The translations under genes were made by a program, and so were the position numbers. Shown here one piece after another: positions 16,735 through 25,418 of a stretch of 64,000 nucleotides of DNA. The notes beneath the pieces are model-generated. The model was not told the DNA's origin. It did no database searches and saw only the letters and a list, made by a program, of their open reading frames with translations. The stretch is from assembly GCA_017538795.1 (NCBI GenBank), contig JAFYIE010000019.1:20519-84518 (forward strand). The letters run 5' to 3'. How positions within the stretch are numbered: the stretch's first letter is position 1; every line of letters begins with the position of its first letter. This stretch comes from Bacteroidales bacterium (GTDB taxonomy: Bacteria; Bacteroidota; Bacteroidia; Bacteroidales; F082).

Positions 16735-18095
16735 CCACTGCGTTTTGTTGGTACTTCATCGCCTTTTAATTCAGGGAAATACTCTTCAGGGATGTGGAAA
16801 ATAGTGTAATGCGCGTCTTCATACATGATGTCGTCGACAGAGCGGCCGCTGTTTTTTGCCTTGTTGGCTATTTCGGTGCTCCATTTCTCGGAGTTTCTCA
16901 TTCTCGTCACCACCTGCTCGATTCTCTCCTGAATCTCATCATCGTCGTAGCATAGCCGCACTAAGGCGTTGTTGATGAACTTCCTGTCGAGGTCGTAAAT
17001 CTGTGCAGTGCAGTAGGAAAGCATCACGAAATCACTGTCGAGAAGCTCACTCACCAAGTCGAACTGGCTTGTGTTGCTGTATCTCTGGTCAAAATAGACG
17101 GTGTTGTTGTAATACCAGTAATGATAGTATTCGAAGAGGTCTTTCATCGGCAAAACATAAGTCATGTTCCAGAAGAAAGAGTCTCCAATCGCTATAAGTT
17201 TGGGCTTCACGGCGTTGCTGTCAGGAATGATTGTTGCGTCGGCATACTGATATTTCACAGTAGGGGTGAAAAAGGCCTTGTTGAGAAGCTCCTCGAGGTC
17301 CTGATCGGGCTTTCTCGCCTTGTCTCGATATTGTTTCCCGATGGAGATGTTGTTGATGTTGAGCCCGCTGAGGCTTTCCATATACCTTAAAATGGTGTCG
17401 GACGAATGGACCGTGGCGATGTTCGACCAGTGTGTGCACGTCTTGTAAAACAACGGAAAATCGACGTTTCCCTTCCAATTTAAAAACAGCTGGTTGATGT
17501 CGATGTGGTTGTTGCCGTATTTTTTGAAATTCTCCTTCAAAACATCGTAGGCGTGGACACCTTCAGGCTTGTCGAATCCATTGTTCTGCGGAAGATATTC
17601 CGGAAAAACATAGTCTTTCCCCGGAAGCATGCAGATGAACAGCGTTACGCCGTATTCTTTGAGTATTTCCTGGAGTTTGTAAAGACGTAGCGCCTCATTG
17701 TCGAGCTTATTTGTCATCCTCTCGTTGGTGAAATTCACGTCGTAGATGAGGCTCTGGTAATGGTCCCTCACATTGACTGTGGAGTAGAGCCAGCGGTCTT
17801 TCCCGATGGAGACGTTGTCGTTGAAAGTCTTGGTGTAAAACGACCATATATATTGGTTGTATGTCCTTATGAAAAATTCCCTGAACCCGACTTTTTCAGT
17901 CAGATAAGTGTCGAATTGTCTCTGAAACGAACCGTTTTTGTAGGTTTCAAAGGACAATTTCGGTTTTTCTGTCTCTAAAGTGACACCGTTAAGTTCTTTT
18001 ATGTTGAAATGAATAATATTGTTCTGTACGATAGGCATGAAAAGCAGCACTATCAGCACAATGAAAAGAGTTTTATATAGTTTTTCGTTTTTCAA
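16698..18095 (-). CDS. AlgX/AlgJ-like SGNH protein (copy 3, GDS type)
   Basis: The protein is 465 residues if translation begins at TTG 18095. That start gives MKNEKLYKTLF, which aligns with MRNRRLYIAFF of copy 2. The longer open frame to 18122 runs through a TATTTTTG -7 box and is therefore unlikely. Active-site segments are CTHWSN (His222) and IAIGDSFFWN (Ser306). Position -2 from the His, Asp in AlgX, is Cys here. It is second in a minus-strand unit behind copy 4, but it also has its own promoter-like box. The role is inferred as acyl transfer to an envelope polysaccharide, with the MBOAT protein 3.7 kb away as probable acyl donor. Confidence 0.77.
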   Translation of the reverse strand: MKNEKLYKTLFIVLIVLLFMPIVQNNIIHFNIKELNGVTLETEKPKLSFETYKNGSFQRQFDTYLTEKVGFREFFIRTYNQYIWSFYTKTFNDNVSIGKDRWLYSTVNVRDHYQSLIYDVNFTNERMTNKLDNEALRLYKLQEILKEYGVTLFICMLPGKDYVFPEYLPQNNGFDKPEGVHAYDVLKENFKKYGNNHIDINQLFLNWKGNVDFPLFYKTCTHWSNIATVHSSDTILRYMESLSGLNINNISIGKQYRDKARKPDQDLEELLNKAFFTPTVKYQYADATIIPDSNAVKPKLIAIGDSFFWNMTYVLPMKDLFEYYHYWYYNNTVYFDQRYSNTSQFDLVSELLDSDFVMLSYCTAQIYDLDRKFINNALVRLCYDDDEIQERIEQVVTRMRNSEKWSTEIANKAKNSGRSVDDIMYEDAHYTIFHIPEEYFPELKGDEVPTKRSGHLLSLISSKTL

Positions 18096-18109
18096 TTTCA
18101 AAATTTTCA

Positions 18110-18117
18110 CAAAAATA
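18110..18117 (-). promoter_or_regulatory. -7 box upstream of AlgX-like copy 3
   Basis: TATTTTTG on the minus strand ends 15 bases before the TTG start at 18095. It lies inside the longer open reading frame, which argues for the TTG start and a leader of only a few nucleotides. Confidence 0.5.
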
Positions 18118-18155
18118 TGCAATTTTTAAATAAGAGGAGTGTTTTTATATGAAAA

Positions 18156-19781
18156 TTATTGATGGTCTCTGTCTGTTTCCATCTTCGACAAAATCAACGG
18201 CGTGAACTCGTTTGAGTGTTTTCTGAAGTACCAATCGGCATCGGCGCTGTCGCACTTGAATATGTTTTCGATGCTGTCAATCATGTGCTCGTATTGTTTT
18301 TTGCACATCAAGATGTCGTAATCGCGGAGAAGCGGCTGTTTTTTCACTAAGTTGTTTGCCTCCATCCCGACTATTTCGGTGTCGGTTTTCCCGAAATAAT
18401 TCCTGATTTTGTATAAATCATCGAGCCAGATGCGGTCGTTTTTTATGTTTTTGATGGCTTCGAACAACAAAACCGTCCTTTCGTTGCGGATGGTCGGAAT
18501 CCTGTCGCCTCGCAGCTCGGGTATATTGTCGGTGTTTTTGTAAATCCATCTTGTCGCGTCCTCTCGAGTGATGCCGTGCCTGTTGCAAAGGTTGAGAATC
18601 TCCCTTTCCATGATGCTGTCAGGGACGCAAAGCTCCACAAGCGCCTTGTTGGCAAAACCGAAAGTCATCTCGTGAAGCTGTATCTCATTACAGAAAGTCA
18701 CTATACAGTCTGATTGCAGGATCTCGCTTATATAGTCGATTTCCGATGTCGGAATCGCTTTTTTGCCGCAAAATGCCGTGTTGTTGTAATACCAGAAACG
18801 GCAGTTGCTCACGATGCTGTCGAATCTAATGAGGTCGAGCGGCCGCCAAAAGAATGAGTTGCCGACAAACAGCATGCTCGGCTTCACGCACGACGGTCGG
18901 CTGATGTATTTCATATCTGATTTGTAAAGTCGGAATCTCTTGTGGTTTCTGGGAAAAACCAGGTTTAGCATGCCTTCAGAGTCGTAGTCGGCTATGTTAT
19001 CCTTTTCGGTCTTCTTGTCGTAAGGTTCCAACTTGCCGCATCTGATTCTCGCAATTTTCGTATCCGTCTCTTTTCCGACAAATTGAAGTAGGCTGTCAAT
19101 GCCGTAAACACAGCTGAAGTTCCAGTGCCCGCCTCCCGGTCCGATGAGCGGGAAAGGAATGGTGTCGCCTATGGCTTTGAACACCTCAGTCATGTCGAGG
19201 TACGGGATGCCAAATTTATCGAACCTTACTTTGAAATAATCCAAAGTCCTGACAGTTGTAGTGTCGAACTCCCATTCAGGCAGATACTGGCTGTAGAGCT
19301 TGCATTTGTTAGGTGTCACAAAGACCACAAGCCCGATGCCGTAGTCATTCAAAACCCCGCGAAGCTTGTAGATGCTTGATGTCAGTTTGTCGTATGCGTC
19401 AGTTGCCTGTTTGTTGTTTTTAAAATTCTTATGCTGATAACTGCCGTAATACGATTTTACGTCGTCTTTGTTGAAAATCCAACCGTCACTGCCTCTTACG
19501 ATATAATCGACATAGGTTTTCCCATAAAAATCCCAAATCAGTTCATTGTAAAACCTTACCGGAATCTCATTGAATCCGTAGTTTTCCGAGACATATTTCT
19601 CAATTTCTTTTTGATACTCTCCTGCGATAAACGACTTGTATTGCAATTTCGGCTTTTCTACATGGTTCCATTTGCCGTTGAGCGGCTTTGTCTCAAATCT
19701 GAACAGAAACTCCTGTCCCAATGGCAAAAAAACGACAGCCATCAGAAATATAAACAATATTATTGGAATTCTGTTTTTCAT
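18156..19781 (-). CDS. AlgX/AlgJ-like SGNH protein (copy 4, GNS type)
   Basis: The protein is 541 residues from ATG 19781; an in-frame TTG at 19787 is less likely. It has an N-terminal anchor (4-22), the common block (NGKWNHVEKPKLQYKSF, ENYGFNEIPVRFYNE, SDGWIFNKDD) and putative catalytic segments GGGHWNF (His219) and LFVGNSFFW (Ser309). As in copy 1 the serine motif reads GNS, and the long C-terminal extension (about 385-541) is helical and charged. The Asp normally preceding the His is replaced by Gly. It lies 60 bp upstream of copy 3 on the same strand. Whether all four copies are enzymes or some only bind glycan cannot be told from sequence. Confidence 0.75.
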   Translation of the reverse strand: MKNRIPIILFIFLMAVVFLPLGQEFLFRFETKPLNGKWNHVEKPKLQYKSFIAGEYQKEIEKYVSENYGFNEIPVRFYNELIWDFYGKTYVDYIVRGSDGWIFNKDDVKSYYGSYQHKNFKNNKQATDAYDKLTSSIYKLRGVLNDYGIGLVVFVTPNKCKLYSQYLPEWEFDTTTVRTLDYFKVRFDKFGIPYLDMTEVFKAIGDTIPFPLIGPGGGHWNFSCVYGIDSLLQFVGKETDTKIARIRCGKLEPYDKKTEKDNIADYDSEGMLNLVFPRNHKRFRLYKSDMKYISRPSCVKPSMLFVGNSFFWRPLDLIRFDSIVSNCRFWYYNNTAFCGKKAIPTSEIDYISEILQSDCIVTFCNEIQLHEMTFGFANKALVELCVPDSIMEREILNLCNRHGITREDATRWIYKNTDNIPELRGDRIPTIRNERTVLLFEAIKNIKNDRIWLDDLYKIRNYFGKTDTEIVGMEANNLVKKQPLLRDYDILMCKKQYEHMIDSIENIFKCDSADADWYFRKHSNEFTPLILSKMETDRDHQ

Positions 19782-19789
19782 AATCAATG

Positions 19790-19838
19790 CAAAATTATTA
19801 AAAAAAATTACTTGATTGCCTAAAATTCACTATTTTTG
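19790..19838. promoter_or_regulatory. Divergent -7 boxes between AlgX-like copy 4 and tyrS
   Basis: Minus-strand TAATTTTG (19790-19797) ends only 9 bases before the ATG of copy 4, implying a leaderless or nearly leaderless mRNA. Plus-strand TATTTTTG (19831-19838), with a TTG at 19812-19814, serves tyrS with a leader of about 48 nt. Confidence 0.5.
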
Positions 19839-19892
19839 CATGATTTTTCAAAATCACTAAATAAACTAAATTATTAACAATCAAATCATTCG

Positions 19893-21188
19893 ATGAAGGA
19901 AGATTTCGTAGAAGAATTGCGCTGGCGCGGGATGTTGAACAACATGACACCAGGCACTGAAGAACAACTGAAGAAAGAAATGACCACGGCGTACCTCGGC
20001 ATCGACCCGACCGCCGACTCACTGCATATCGGACACCTTTGTGGCATCATGATGCTGCGCCATTTTCAGGCTGCCGGACATAAGCCGCTGGCATTGCTCG
20101 GTGGCGCAACCGGTATGATTGGCGACCCATCAGGAAAATCGGCTGAGCGTAACCTGTTGAACGACGAGACTTTACAGCACAATCAGGCTTGTATCAAGAA
20201 ACAGCTCGCCAAGTTCCTCGATTTCGACAGCGACGCTCCGAACCGTGCTGAGCTTGTCAATAACTACGACTGGATGAAAGACTACACTTTCCTGCATTTC
20301 ATCCGCGACATCGGCAAGCACATCACCGTCAACTACATGATGGCGAAGGACTCGGTGAAGAAACGTTTCAACGGCGAAGGCGACGGCATGTCGTTCACAG
20401 AATTCAGCTACCAGCTTGTTCAAGGCTACGACTTCCTCTATCTCTTTGAGCATAAGAACTGCAAGCTGCAGATGGGCGGCTCCGACCAGTGGGGTAACAT
20501 CACCACAGGAACCGAGCTAATCCGCCGTAAACTCGGCGCCGATAAAGAGGCATTTGCTTTGACATGCAACCTCATTACCAAAGCCGACGGCGGTAAGTTC
20601 GGCAAGACTGAGAAAGGCAACATCTGGCTCGACCCTGAGAAGACTTCACCATACGCTTTCTACCAGTTCTGGATGAACTGCACCGACGAAGACGCGGCAC
20701 GTTACATCAAAATCTTCACCTTGTTGAAGAAGGACGAAATCGACGCTTTGATTGCTCGTCACCAAGCTGAGCCGCATCTCCGTGAGTTGCAACGCACGCT
20801 GGCACGTGAACTTACATTGGTTGTTCACTCAAAAGAAGACCTCGAGATGGCCGAAGAAGCCACACAGATTCTGTTTGGCAAAGGCACAGCTGAGGCATTG
20901 CATAAGTTCGATGAAGCCACATTATTGAGCATTTTCGACGGTGTTCCACAGGCTAACTTCTCGAAAGACGCTCTCGGCGCAGGTGTCGGCATCGTCGACT
21001 TCCTCGTGCAGACAGGAGTGTTCCCGTCGAAGGGCGAGGCTCGCAAGATGGTGCAGGGCAACGGCGTGTCGGTCAACAAGGATAAGGTGACCGAGCAGAA
21101 GACAGTCGGCACCGACGACCTCCTCAACGGCAAATACATCCTTGTGCAGAAAGGCAAGAAGAACTATTACTTAATAGTCTGCGAATAA
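19893..21188 (+). CDS. tyrS: Tyrosyl-tRNA synthetase
   Basis: The 431-residue class I synthetase shows the HIGH motif as DSLHIGHL (about 46-53), the tyrosine-pocket segment [24 protein letters not shown], and the KMSKS loop as KFGKTEKGN (about 235-243). The C-terminal S4-like RNA-binding domain (about 355-431) carries [21 protein letters not shown]. Length and domain order match the bacterial TyrRS. It is translationally coupled to the following mini-gene through a TAATG one-base overlap. No T-box or other leader is seen, as expected outside Firmicutes. Confidence 0.97.
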   Translation: MKEDFVEELRWRGMLNNMTPGTEEQLKKEMTTAYLGIDPTADSLHIGHLCGIMMLRHFQAAGHKPLALLGGATGMIGDPSGKSAERNLLNDETLQHNQACIKKQLAKFLDFDSDAPNRAELVNNYDWMKDYTFLHFIRDIGKHITVNYMMAKDSVKKRFNGEGDGMSFTEFSYQLVQGYDFLYLFEHKNCKLQMGGSDQWGNITTGTELIRRKLGADKEAFALTCNLITKADGGKFGKTEKGNIWLDPEKTSPYAFYQFWMNCTDEDAARYIKIFTLLKKDEIDALIARHQAEPHLRELQRTLARELTLVVHSKEDLEMAEEATQILFGKGTAEALHKFDEATLLSIFDGVPQANFSKDALGAGVGIVDFLVQTGVFPSKGEARKMVQGNGVSVNKDKVTEQKTVGTDDLLNGKYILVQKGKKNYYLIVCE

Positions 21189-21376
21189 TGTACTGGGTAT
21201 TCTTGGTTCCTACGCTGTTTCTCGTCCTTTTGTCGTTTGCGGCGATAGGAATCAAGGCTATTGTGAAGAAAAACGGTAAATTCGAACGGAAATGCGCTCA
21301 TTCACTCGACCCTGACGCGAAATGCGTTTGCGGTGGTGATGAAGCGCAATGTCCGAATAATGCGTCAAAAAAATAA
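21188..21376 (+). CDS. Small membrane protein with four C-terminal cysteines (NqrM-like?)
   Basis: The 62-residue protein has one N-terminal membrane helix (2-24) and a short cytoplasmic-type tail with Cys36, Cys46, Cys48 and Cys55. Helix plus four-Cys tail is the layout of NqrM (DUF539), which is needed to mature the Na+-translocating NADH:quinone reductase. Small Cys-rich membrane proteins of this type occur beside apbE in Bacteroidota. Here apbE lies 1.8 kb away on the other strand. Spacing of the cysteines differs from that I recall for NqrM, so the call is tentative. It overlaps the tyrS stop by one base, so its expression depends on tyrS. Confidence 0.55.
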   Translation: MYWVFLVPTLFLVLLSFAAIGIKAIVKKNGKFERKCAHSLDPDAKCVCGGDEAQCPNNASKK

Positions 21377-21391
21377 TTTTTTAGTTTTTTC

Positions 21392-21422
21392 TTGTTATTT
21401 TAAATAGTATTATATAATTTTG
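21392..21422 (+). promoter_or_regulatory. Promoter of the TolB-like gene
   Basis: TTG at 21392-21394 and TAATTTTG at 21415-21422 lie 20 bp apart, an excellent match to the Bacteroidota consensus. The leader to the ATG at 21481 is about 52 nt, AT-rich and unstructured. Confidence 0.7.
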
Positions 21423-21480
21423 CAGAAATAATTATAATCTGTAGAAATAAAATTGTACCAATAATTAAAAATATTTAAAC

Positions 21481-22464
21481 ATGAAAAAACTTTTTGTTTT
21501 AGGATTTTTGGCTTTGGTTGCCGAAATTGCCGTTTCTCAGACTGTTGACTATTCGGTTACTTTTGTCAAGGAAGAGGCAGGTGCCAATTTCACAAAGGTT
21601 TCAACCGACAATGATTATGTTTGCATGCCAGAGGTTAAAAGGACTAAAAAAGGTATAGGCTGGCTGTCAAATCGTATTCTTGACGTTTCAGTTGATGGAC
21701 AGAGTCTTGCATATTTGTCGTTTAGAAACAACACTACCAATATTTTTATTAAAGATGTTAATAAAATGGGAGGTTCTGTGCAGCGCACAAACCGTCAGAA
21801 TGTGCTTGATTTCTCATATTCTCCTGACGGGAAAAGCATATGTTTTTCGGAAATAGTTGGTAATATAAATAGAATTTTCGTTACAGATGCCAACAAAGGT
21901 TACATATGCCGCCAGATTACCAATAATGACAAGGATTATACTCCTGTTTATGCTTATGATATGAGTAAAATTTATTTTTCTCGTCAAGAAACACAGGGAT
22001 TAAGTATTTGGAGTTATAGTATAACAGATAACTTTCTTTCAAGTATATCAAGAGGCATGAATCCTTGCCCGATACCAAATGAGGAAGCGATTTTATGTGT
22101 CCGTCCTTCAGGTGAAGGCAATAACGAGATTTGGAAGATTAATTATGGTACAGGCATTGAGGAATGTATCGTCGCCGACCCTAATCATAGTTTCACGACA
22201 CCAATGGTGTCACCTGATGGACAATGGATTGTGTTTGTGGGTAGTAGCGTGATTGATGGTGGTACTTTTATTTATCGCAATACTGATATTTATGTATGCA
22301 GGATAGATGGTACCGAGTTTACACAACTCACTTATCACGCCGCTGATGATTTAAGTCCGGTTTGGAGCCGTGATGGGAAATATATCTATTTCATCTCGCA
22401 GCGCGGCAGCTCAACTGCTACAGCGAATATCTGGCGTATGAATTTCATTTTTAGTGAAGAGTAA
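21481..22464 (+). CDS. Secreted TolB-like beta-propeller (PD40) protein
   Basis: The 327-residue protein has a signal peptide (1-20, cut after VSQ). Repeated PD40/WD40-like strands are visible: VDGQSLAYLSFRNNTTNIFI, FSYSPDGKSICFSE, VSPDGQWIVFVGS and WSRDGKYIYFISQRG. This is the fold of the TolB C-terminal propeller, but no TolB N-terminal domain is present. Partner and function are unknown; a periplasmic or surface scaffold is inferred. The gene is AT-rich compared with its neighbours and is followed 27 bp later by an outer-membrane barrel gene of similar composition, probably co-transcribed. Confidence 0.7.
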   Translation: MKKLFVLGFLALVAEIAVSQTVDYSVTFVKEEAGANFTKVSTDNDYVCMPEVKRTKKGIGWLSNRILDVSVDGQSLAYLSFRNNTTNIFIKDVNKMGGSVQRTNRQNVLDFSYSPDGKSICFSEIVGNINRIFVTDANKGYICRQITNNDKDYTPVYAYDMSKIYFSRQETQGLSIWSYSITDNFLSSISRGMNPCPIPNEEAILCVRPSGEGNNEIWKINYGTGIEECIVADPNHSFTTPMVSPDGQWIVFVGSSVIDGGTFIYRNTDIYVCRIDGTEFTQLTYHAADDLSPVWSRDGKYIYFISQRGSSTATANIWRMNFIFSEE

Positions 22465-22491
22465 ATATTACAAACATAAAAAATTAACAAC

Positions 22492-23169
22492 ATGAAAAAG
22501 ATTTTATTAACATTAACAGCAATTTTATTTGCAGTTGTCAGTGCTAACGCACAGTTCAGCAACACATCAACATATAAATCAAAGTCATCATCTTTGAGTG
22601 ATCTTACATTCCGTGGTGAGATTAATGTCGGTATGGCTTTCGGAAATACTAAGTATGATGACCATAAATTAGACGGCACAATGGTTGCACCTGTTTTTAC
22701 CGGAACATATGGAGTCAAATTGAATGATTATTTGTTTATTGGTGCCGGTATTGGTATTAAATATATGACCCAAAATTGGAAAGAAAGTTATGGGGATTAT
22801 GATTATGCTGAAGAGTATAAGTATACTATAAGCTCATTAATGTTGCCATTATATGCTGAACTTAAAGTTTTTCTTCCAGTGAATGAAACTGTTTCTCCTT
22901 TTTTAATGGCTGATTTCGGTTATAGTGTGCGTCTTGCTGGAGAATTTAAAAGTGATTATAGATATGATGATTATTATTATGGTTATATATATACTGATAC
23001 ACATAAGTCTGATACAAAAGGTGGATTATGCTATAAATTTGGTGCTGGTGTAGCTATTAACAGTTTTACATTAGCATTAGGATATGATTGCCAAAAGTTT
23101 GGCGTAAATGGTGTAAATAAAGATTTCAATACTTCTAGCTTCTTCTTTAGCGTAGGTTATGCGTTCTAA
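22492..23169 (+). CDS. Outer-membrane beta-barrel protein (OmpA-like/porin family, unassigned)
   Basis: The 225-residue protein has a signal peptide (1-18, SANA|QF). Alternating amphipathic strands include FRGEINVGMAFG, YLFIGAGIGIKYM, PFLMADFGYSVRL and YKFGAGVAINSFTLALGYDCQKFG, and the chain ends in SVGYAF with a terminal Phe, the usual barrel-assembly signal. An extracellular loop (about 145-175) is unusually rich in Tyr and Asp encoded by very AT-rich DNA. It is probably an 8-strand barrel. Its last 23 bp overlap apbE on the opposite strand. Function unknown. Confidence 0.7.
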   Translation: MKKILLTLTAILFAVVSANAQFSNTSTYKSKSSSLSDLTFRGEINVGMAFGNTKYDDHKLDGTMVAPVFTGTYGVKLNDYLFIGAGIGIKYMTQNWKESYGDYDYAEEYKYTISSLMLPLYAELKVFLPVNETVSPFLMADFGYSVRLAGEFKSDYRYDDYYYGYIYTDTHKSDTKGGLCYKFGAGVAINSFTLALGYDCQKFGVNGVNKDFNTSSFFFSVGYAF

Positions 23170-24112
23170 TAACCCCGTCTTTACCAACATAAATAAAATA
23201 CGCCTCGACACCTTGGTCTTCAAGCAGTTTCGAGGCTTTTTCTTTACCTATGAGCATGCAAATTGTGGCAAGGCAATCGGCCCAAGAAGCGTTATCGGCA
23301 ATGATGGTGGCGCTCAAAAGATTCTGCTCGACAGGATATCCCGTCTTTGGGTCGATGCTGTGCGAGTAGCGGACACCGTTTTTTTCGATGTATTTCCTGT
23401 AATTTCCAGAAGTTACAATTCCTTTATCCTTGAGCTTTAGCTTAATTTGAACAGAGCGTTCCGAGTCAAAGTTCTCGGCTGGCTTTTCAATGCCAATGGT
23501 CCACATTTCGCCGTTAGGCTTAGTGCCTTTTGCAAAAATCTCGCCACCAACATCAACTAGATAATCTCGAATATCTCGTGATTCTAAAAACTTTCCAATC
23601 AAATCTGTAGTGTATCCTTGCGCCACGGCGTTGAAATCCAAAGTCATATTAGGATTGGCTTTCACGACTTTGTCATCAATTATTTCAATTTTATGATAAT
23701 CAACGAGTTGTTTGATTGAATCGACAATCTCAGGCGTCATCTCAAGTTCTTTTTTATAATGAAAGCCCCAGGCCGACACCAAAGGTCCAATCGTCGCGTC
23801 GAAAGCGCCGTCGGAAAACTCCGAAGCTTTTTGCGCCCACTCGAAATTATCCTTAAATATCTGATTTACAACGACATCCTCGTTTCTGTTCACCTTCCTG
23901 ATGATGGAATTTTCATTCCAAAGCGATACCGCGTTATCCACTTCTCTGAAAATCGAGTCGATTTCATGCTCAAAACTTCTACCTTCTTCATCATAATAAG
24001 TAATTGAGAAATACGACCCCTGCGTAATCCCTTCATATTTGATTTTTTGCGGTTTACTCGTGCAGGAAACCAAAACCGTCACAATTGTCAATATAAATAA
24101 TACTCTTTTCAA
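23147..24112 (-). CDS. apbE: FAD:protein FMN transferase, lipoprotein form
   Basis: The 321-residue protein starts with TTG at 24112 and has a lipobox VSCTS (Cys17). ApbE signatures are NPNMTLDFNAVAQGYTTD, YLVDVGGEIFAKG, YSHSIDPKTGYPV and ADCLATICMLIG. ApbE hydrolyses FAD and attaches FMN to a Thr or Ser in exported flavoproteins such as NqrB/NqrC, RnfD/RnfG and fumarate-reductase-like proteins. No such target is encoded in this window, but the four-Cys mini-protein at 21188 hints at a linked Nqr system. The gene follows the DUF5103 gene on the minus strand; the 15-bp spacer is made of TTAG units. Confidence 0.92.
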   Translation of the reverse strand: MKRVLFILTIVTVLVSCTSKPQKIKYEGITQGSYFSITYYDEEGRSFEHEIDSIFREVDNAVSLWNENSIIRKVNRNEDVVVNQIFKDNFEWAQKASEFSDGAFDATIGPLVSAWGFHYKKELEMTPEIVDSIKQLVDYHKIEIIDDKVVKANPNMTLDFNAVAQGYTTDLIGKFLESRDIRDYLVDVGGEIFAKGTKPNGEMWTIGIEKPAENFDSERSVQIKLKLKDKGIVTSGNYRKYIEKNGVRYSHSIDPKTGYPVEQNLLSATIIADNASWADCLATICMLIGKEKASKLLEDQGVEAYFIYVGKDGVIRTHNLR

Positions 24113-24130
24113 CTTCTAACTCCTAACTTA
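24113..24130 (-). repeat. TTAG units between the DUF5103 gene and apbE
   Basis: Read on the minus strand the spacer is GTTAGGAGTTAGAAG, starting just after the TAA stop of the DUF5103 gene and running into the TTG start of apbE. The same phrase occurs near 30.74, 31.85 and (variant) 56.57 kb. Confidence 0.6.
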
Positions 24131-25396
24131 ATGCGCTTTTATCGCCGTGTACCCAATCAGTTTATCATAGTTCTCCGTCGGATCAAACAGATAAACAAAA
24201 ATATGGTACATATTGTTCGTCTCCCAGAAATCGCCGTTGACAGGTGCCACCGACGTGATTCCGGTGGTGTTGTCGCAAACCGCGTACATATAATCGTAAT
24301 ATCCTTGTTTCAGCAGCAGTCTTTTCTTGTAGCCGCGACGCTCCGGATCGTATTCCATCTTCGATTTTTCGTCGAGTTGCCAATCTGTTATGGCACCAAT
24401 TATAAAAACATCCCTGTCTAGCATATATTGAGGCCATTTCAGGAAGAAATCGACAAGGGCATAATCGCCTTCTTTGGTAACGTCCATGCTGTTTCTCTCA
24501 AGATAAATGTATTTCTCGCCAAACAAATCCTCGTCTTCAGAGTAAACTATGGTGTTGCGTTTGGCGTCATCGTGGAGCGTCACCACATATAAATCCTCAT
24601 CGCGATGAACAAATTTAGTTTTCTCCGGGAGGTTGGTAAAGCTGCTTGTGTTTATCCTAAGGAATTGATTTCCAGACTCAAAGACTGTTTTTGCATTGTT
24701 TATATACGTGAGTTTTTCCGGATAAACGTATGCCGGCTTAAGTCCAAATACCGCATTGTCCCAACGCCCGTTTTGCTGAATTGTCACGTTGGAGTATTGC
24801 TCGGCACGGCTGTTGAAAATGTCTTTGTAATAAACGTCAAGAACAACCTCCTGCTTGTTGGTGCCGAGGCTCAAATCGAAAGGATAACGTGGAATCGACG
24901 CCGCTATCTTCGCCTTGTCTTCAACAACGTAAAACCTGCGCGTGAAATAAACATCGTCAGGGTCTTCGCCAGTCACCACAAGAAGATAATTGCCAGAAAT
25001 CTTCGGCATCATGTCAGGTTTTGGGAAAACAAGGTCGTAATGCACATAATTCATGAATGTGTTAAGCGAGAAAGTGAACTGGTCAATCTCATCCTGAAAA
25101 AAGCCTTTTATGTAGTCATTCTTCTGTAAATCAGAGGGTTGCCAGTTGTTGTCGCAATGAATGAAGGTGTAATAAAGATAAGGCGCGTCGTCGACAAGCA
25201 CGTCGAACTGAAGATGCAACTTTTCCTTCATGTTATACATGTAAATAACCGGTTTCTCGAGGTCGGCACCCTTCGGATGAAGCAGCACAGTCCGCACCTC
25301 TTCTTTGTAATTTTTGTCAGAATAAGAGGTCAAATTTTGTGCCTTTATATTTATCCCTAAGGCTAACAATATGATTATCAATAACTTATATTTCAT
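24128..25396 (-). CDS. DUF5103 protein, T9SS plug-type
   Basis: The 422-residue protein has a signal peptide (1-19, IKA|QN). The N-terminal beta domain carries PVIYMYNMKEKLHLQFDVL, YYTFIHCDNNWQPSDL and the conserved YHYDLVFP-like motif (here VHYDLVFP). The body is immunoglobulin-like, with a C-terminal FLKWPQYMLDRDVFIIGAITDWQ stretch. The DUF5103 family includes the protein that plugs the SprA translocon from the periplasmic side in Flavobacterium johnsoniae. That role is transferred here by family and is supported by the other T9SS parts in the window. It is followed by apbE, with which it is probably co-transcribed. Confidence 0.82.
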   Translation of the reverse strand: MKYKLLIIILLALGINIKAQNLTSYSDKNYKEEVRTVLLHPKGADLEKPVIYMYNMKEKLHLQFDVLVDDAPYLYYTFIHCDNNWQPSDLQKNDYIKGFFQDEIDQFTFSLNTFMNYVHYDLVFPKPDMMPKISGNYLLVVTGEDPDDVYFTRRFYVVEDKAKIAASIPRYPFDLSLGTNKQEVVLDVYYKDIFNSRAEQYSNVTIQQNGRWDNAVFGLKPAYVYPEKLTYINNAKTVFESGNQFLRINTSSFTNLPEKTKFVHRDEDLYVVTLHDDAKRNTIVYSEDEDLFGEKYIYLERNSMDVTKEGDYALVDFFLKWPQYMLDRDVFIIGAITDWQLDEKSKMEYDPERRGYKKRLLLKQGYYDYMYAVCDNTTGITSVAPVNGDFWETNNMYHIFVYLFDPTENYDKLIGYTAIKAH

Positions 25397-25418
25397 GGAA
25401 TGATAAAATTTAATTTTT

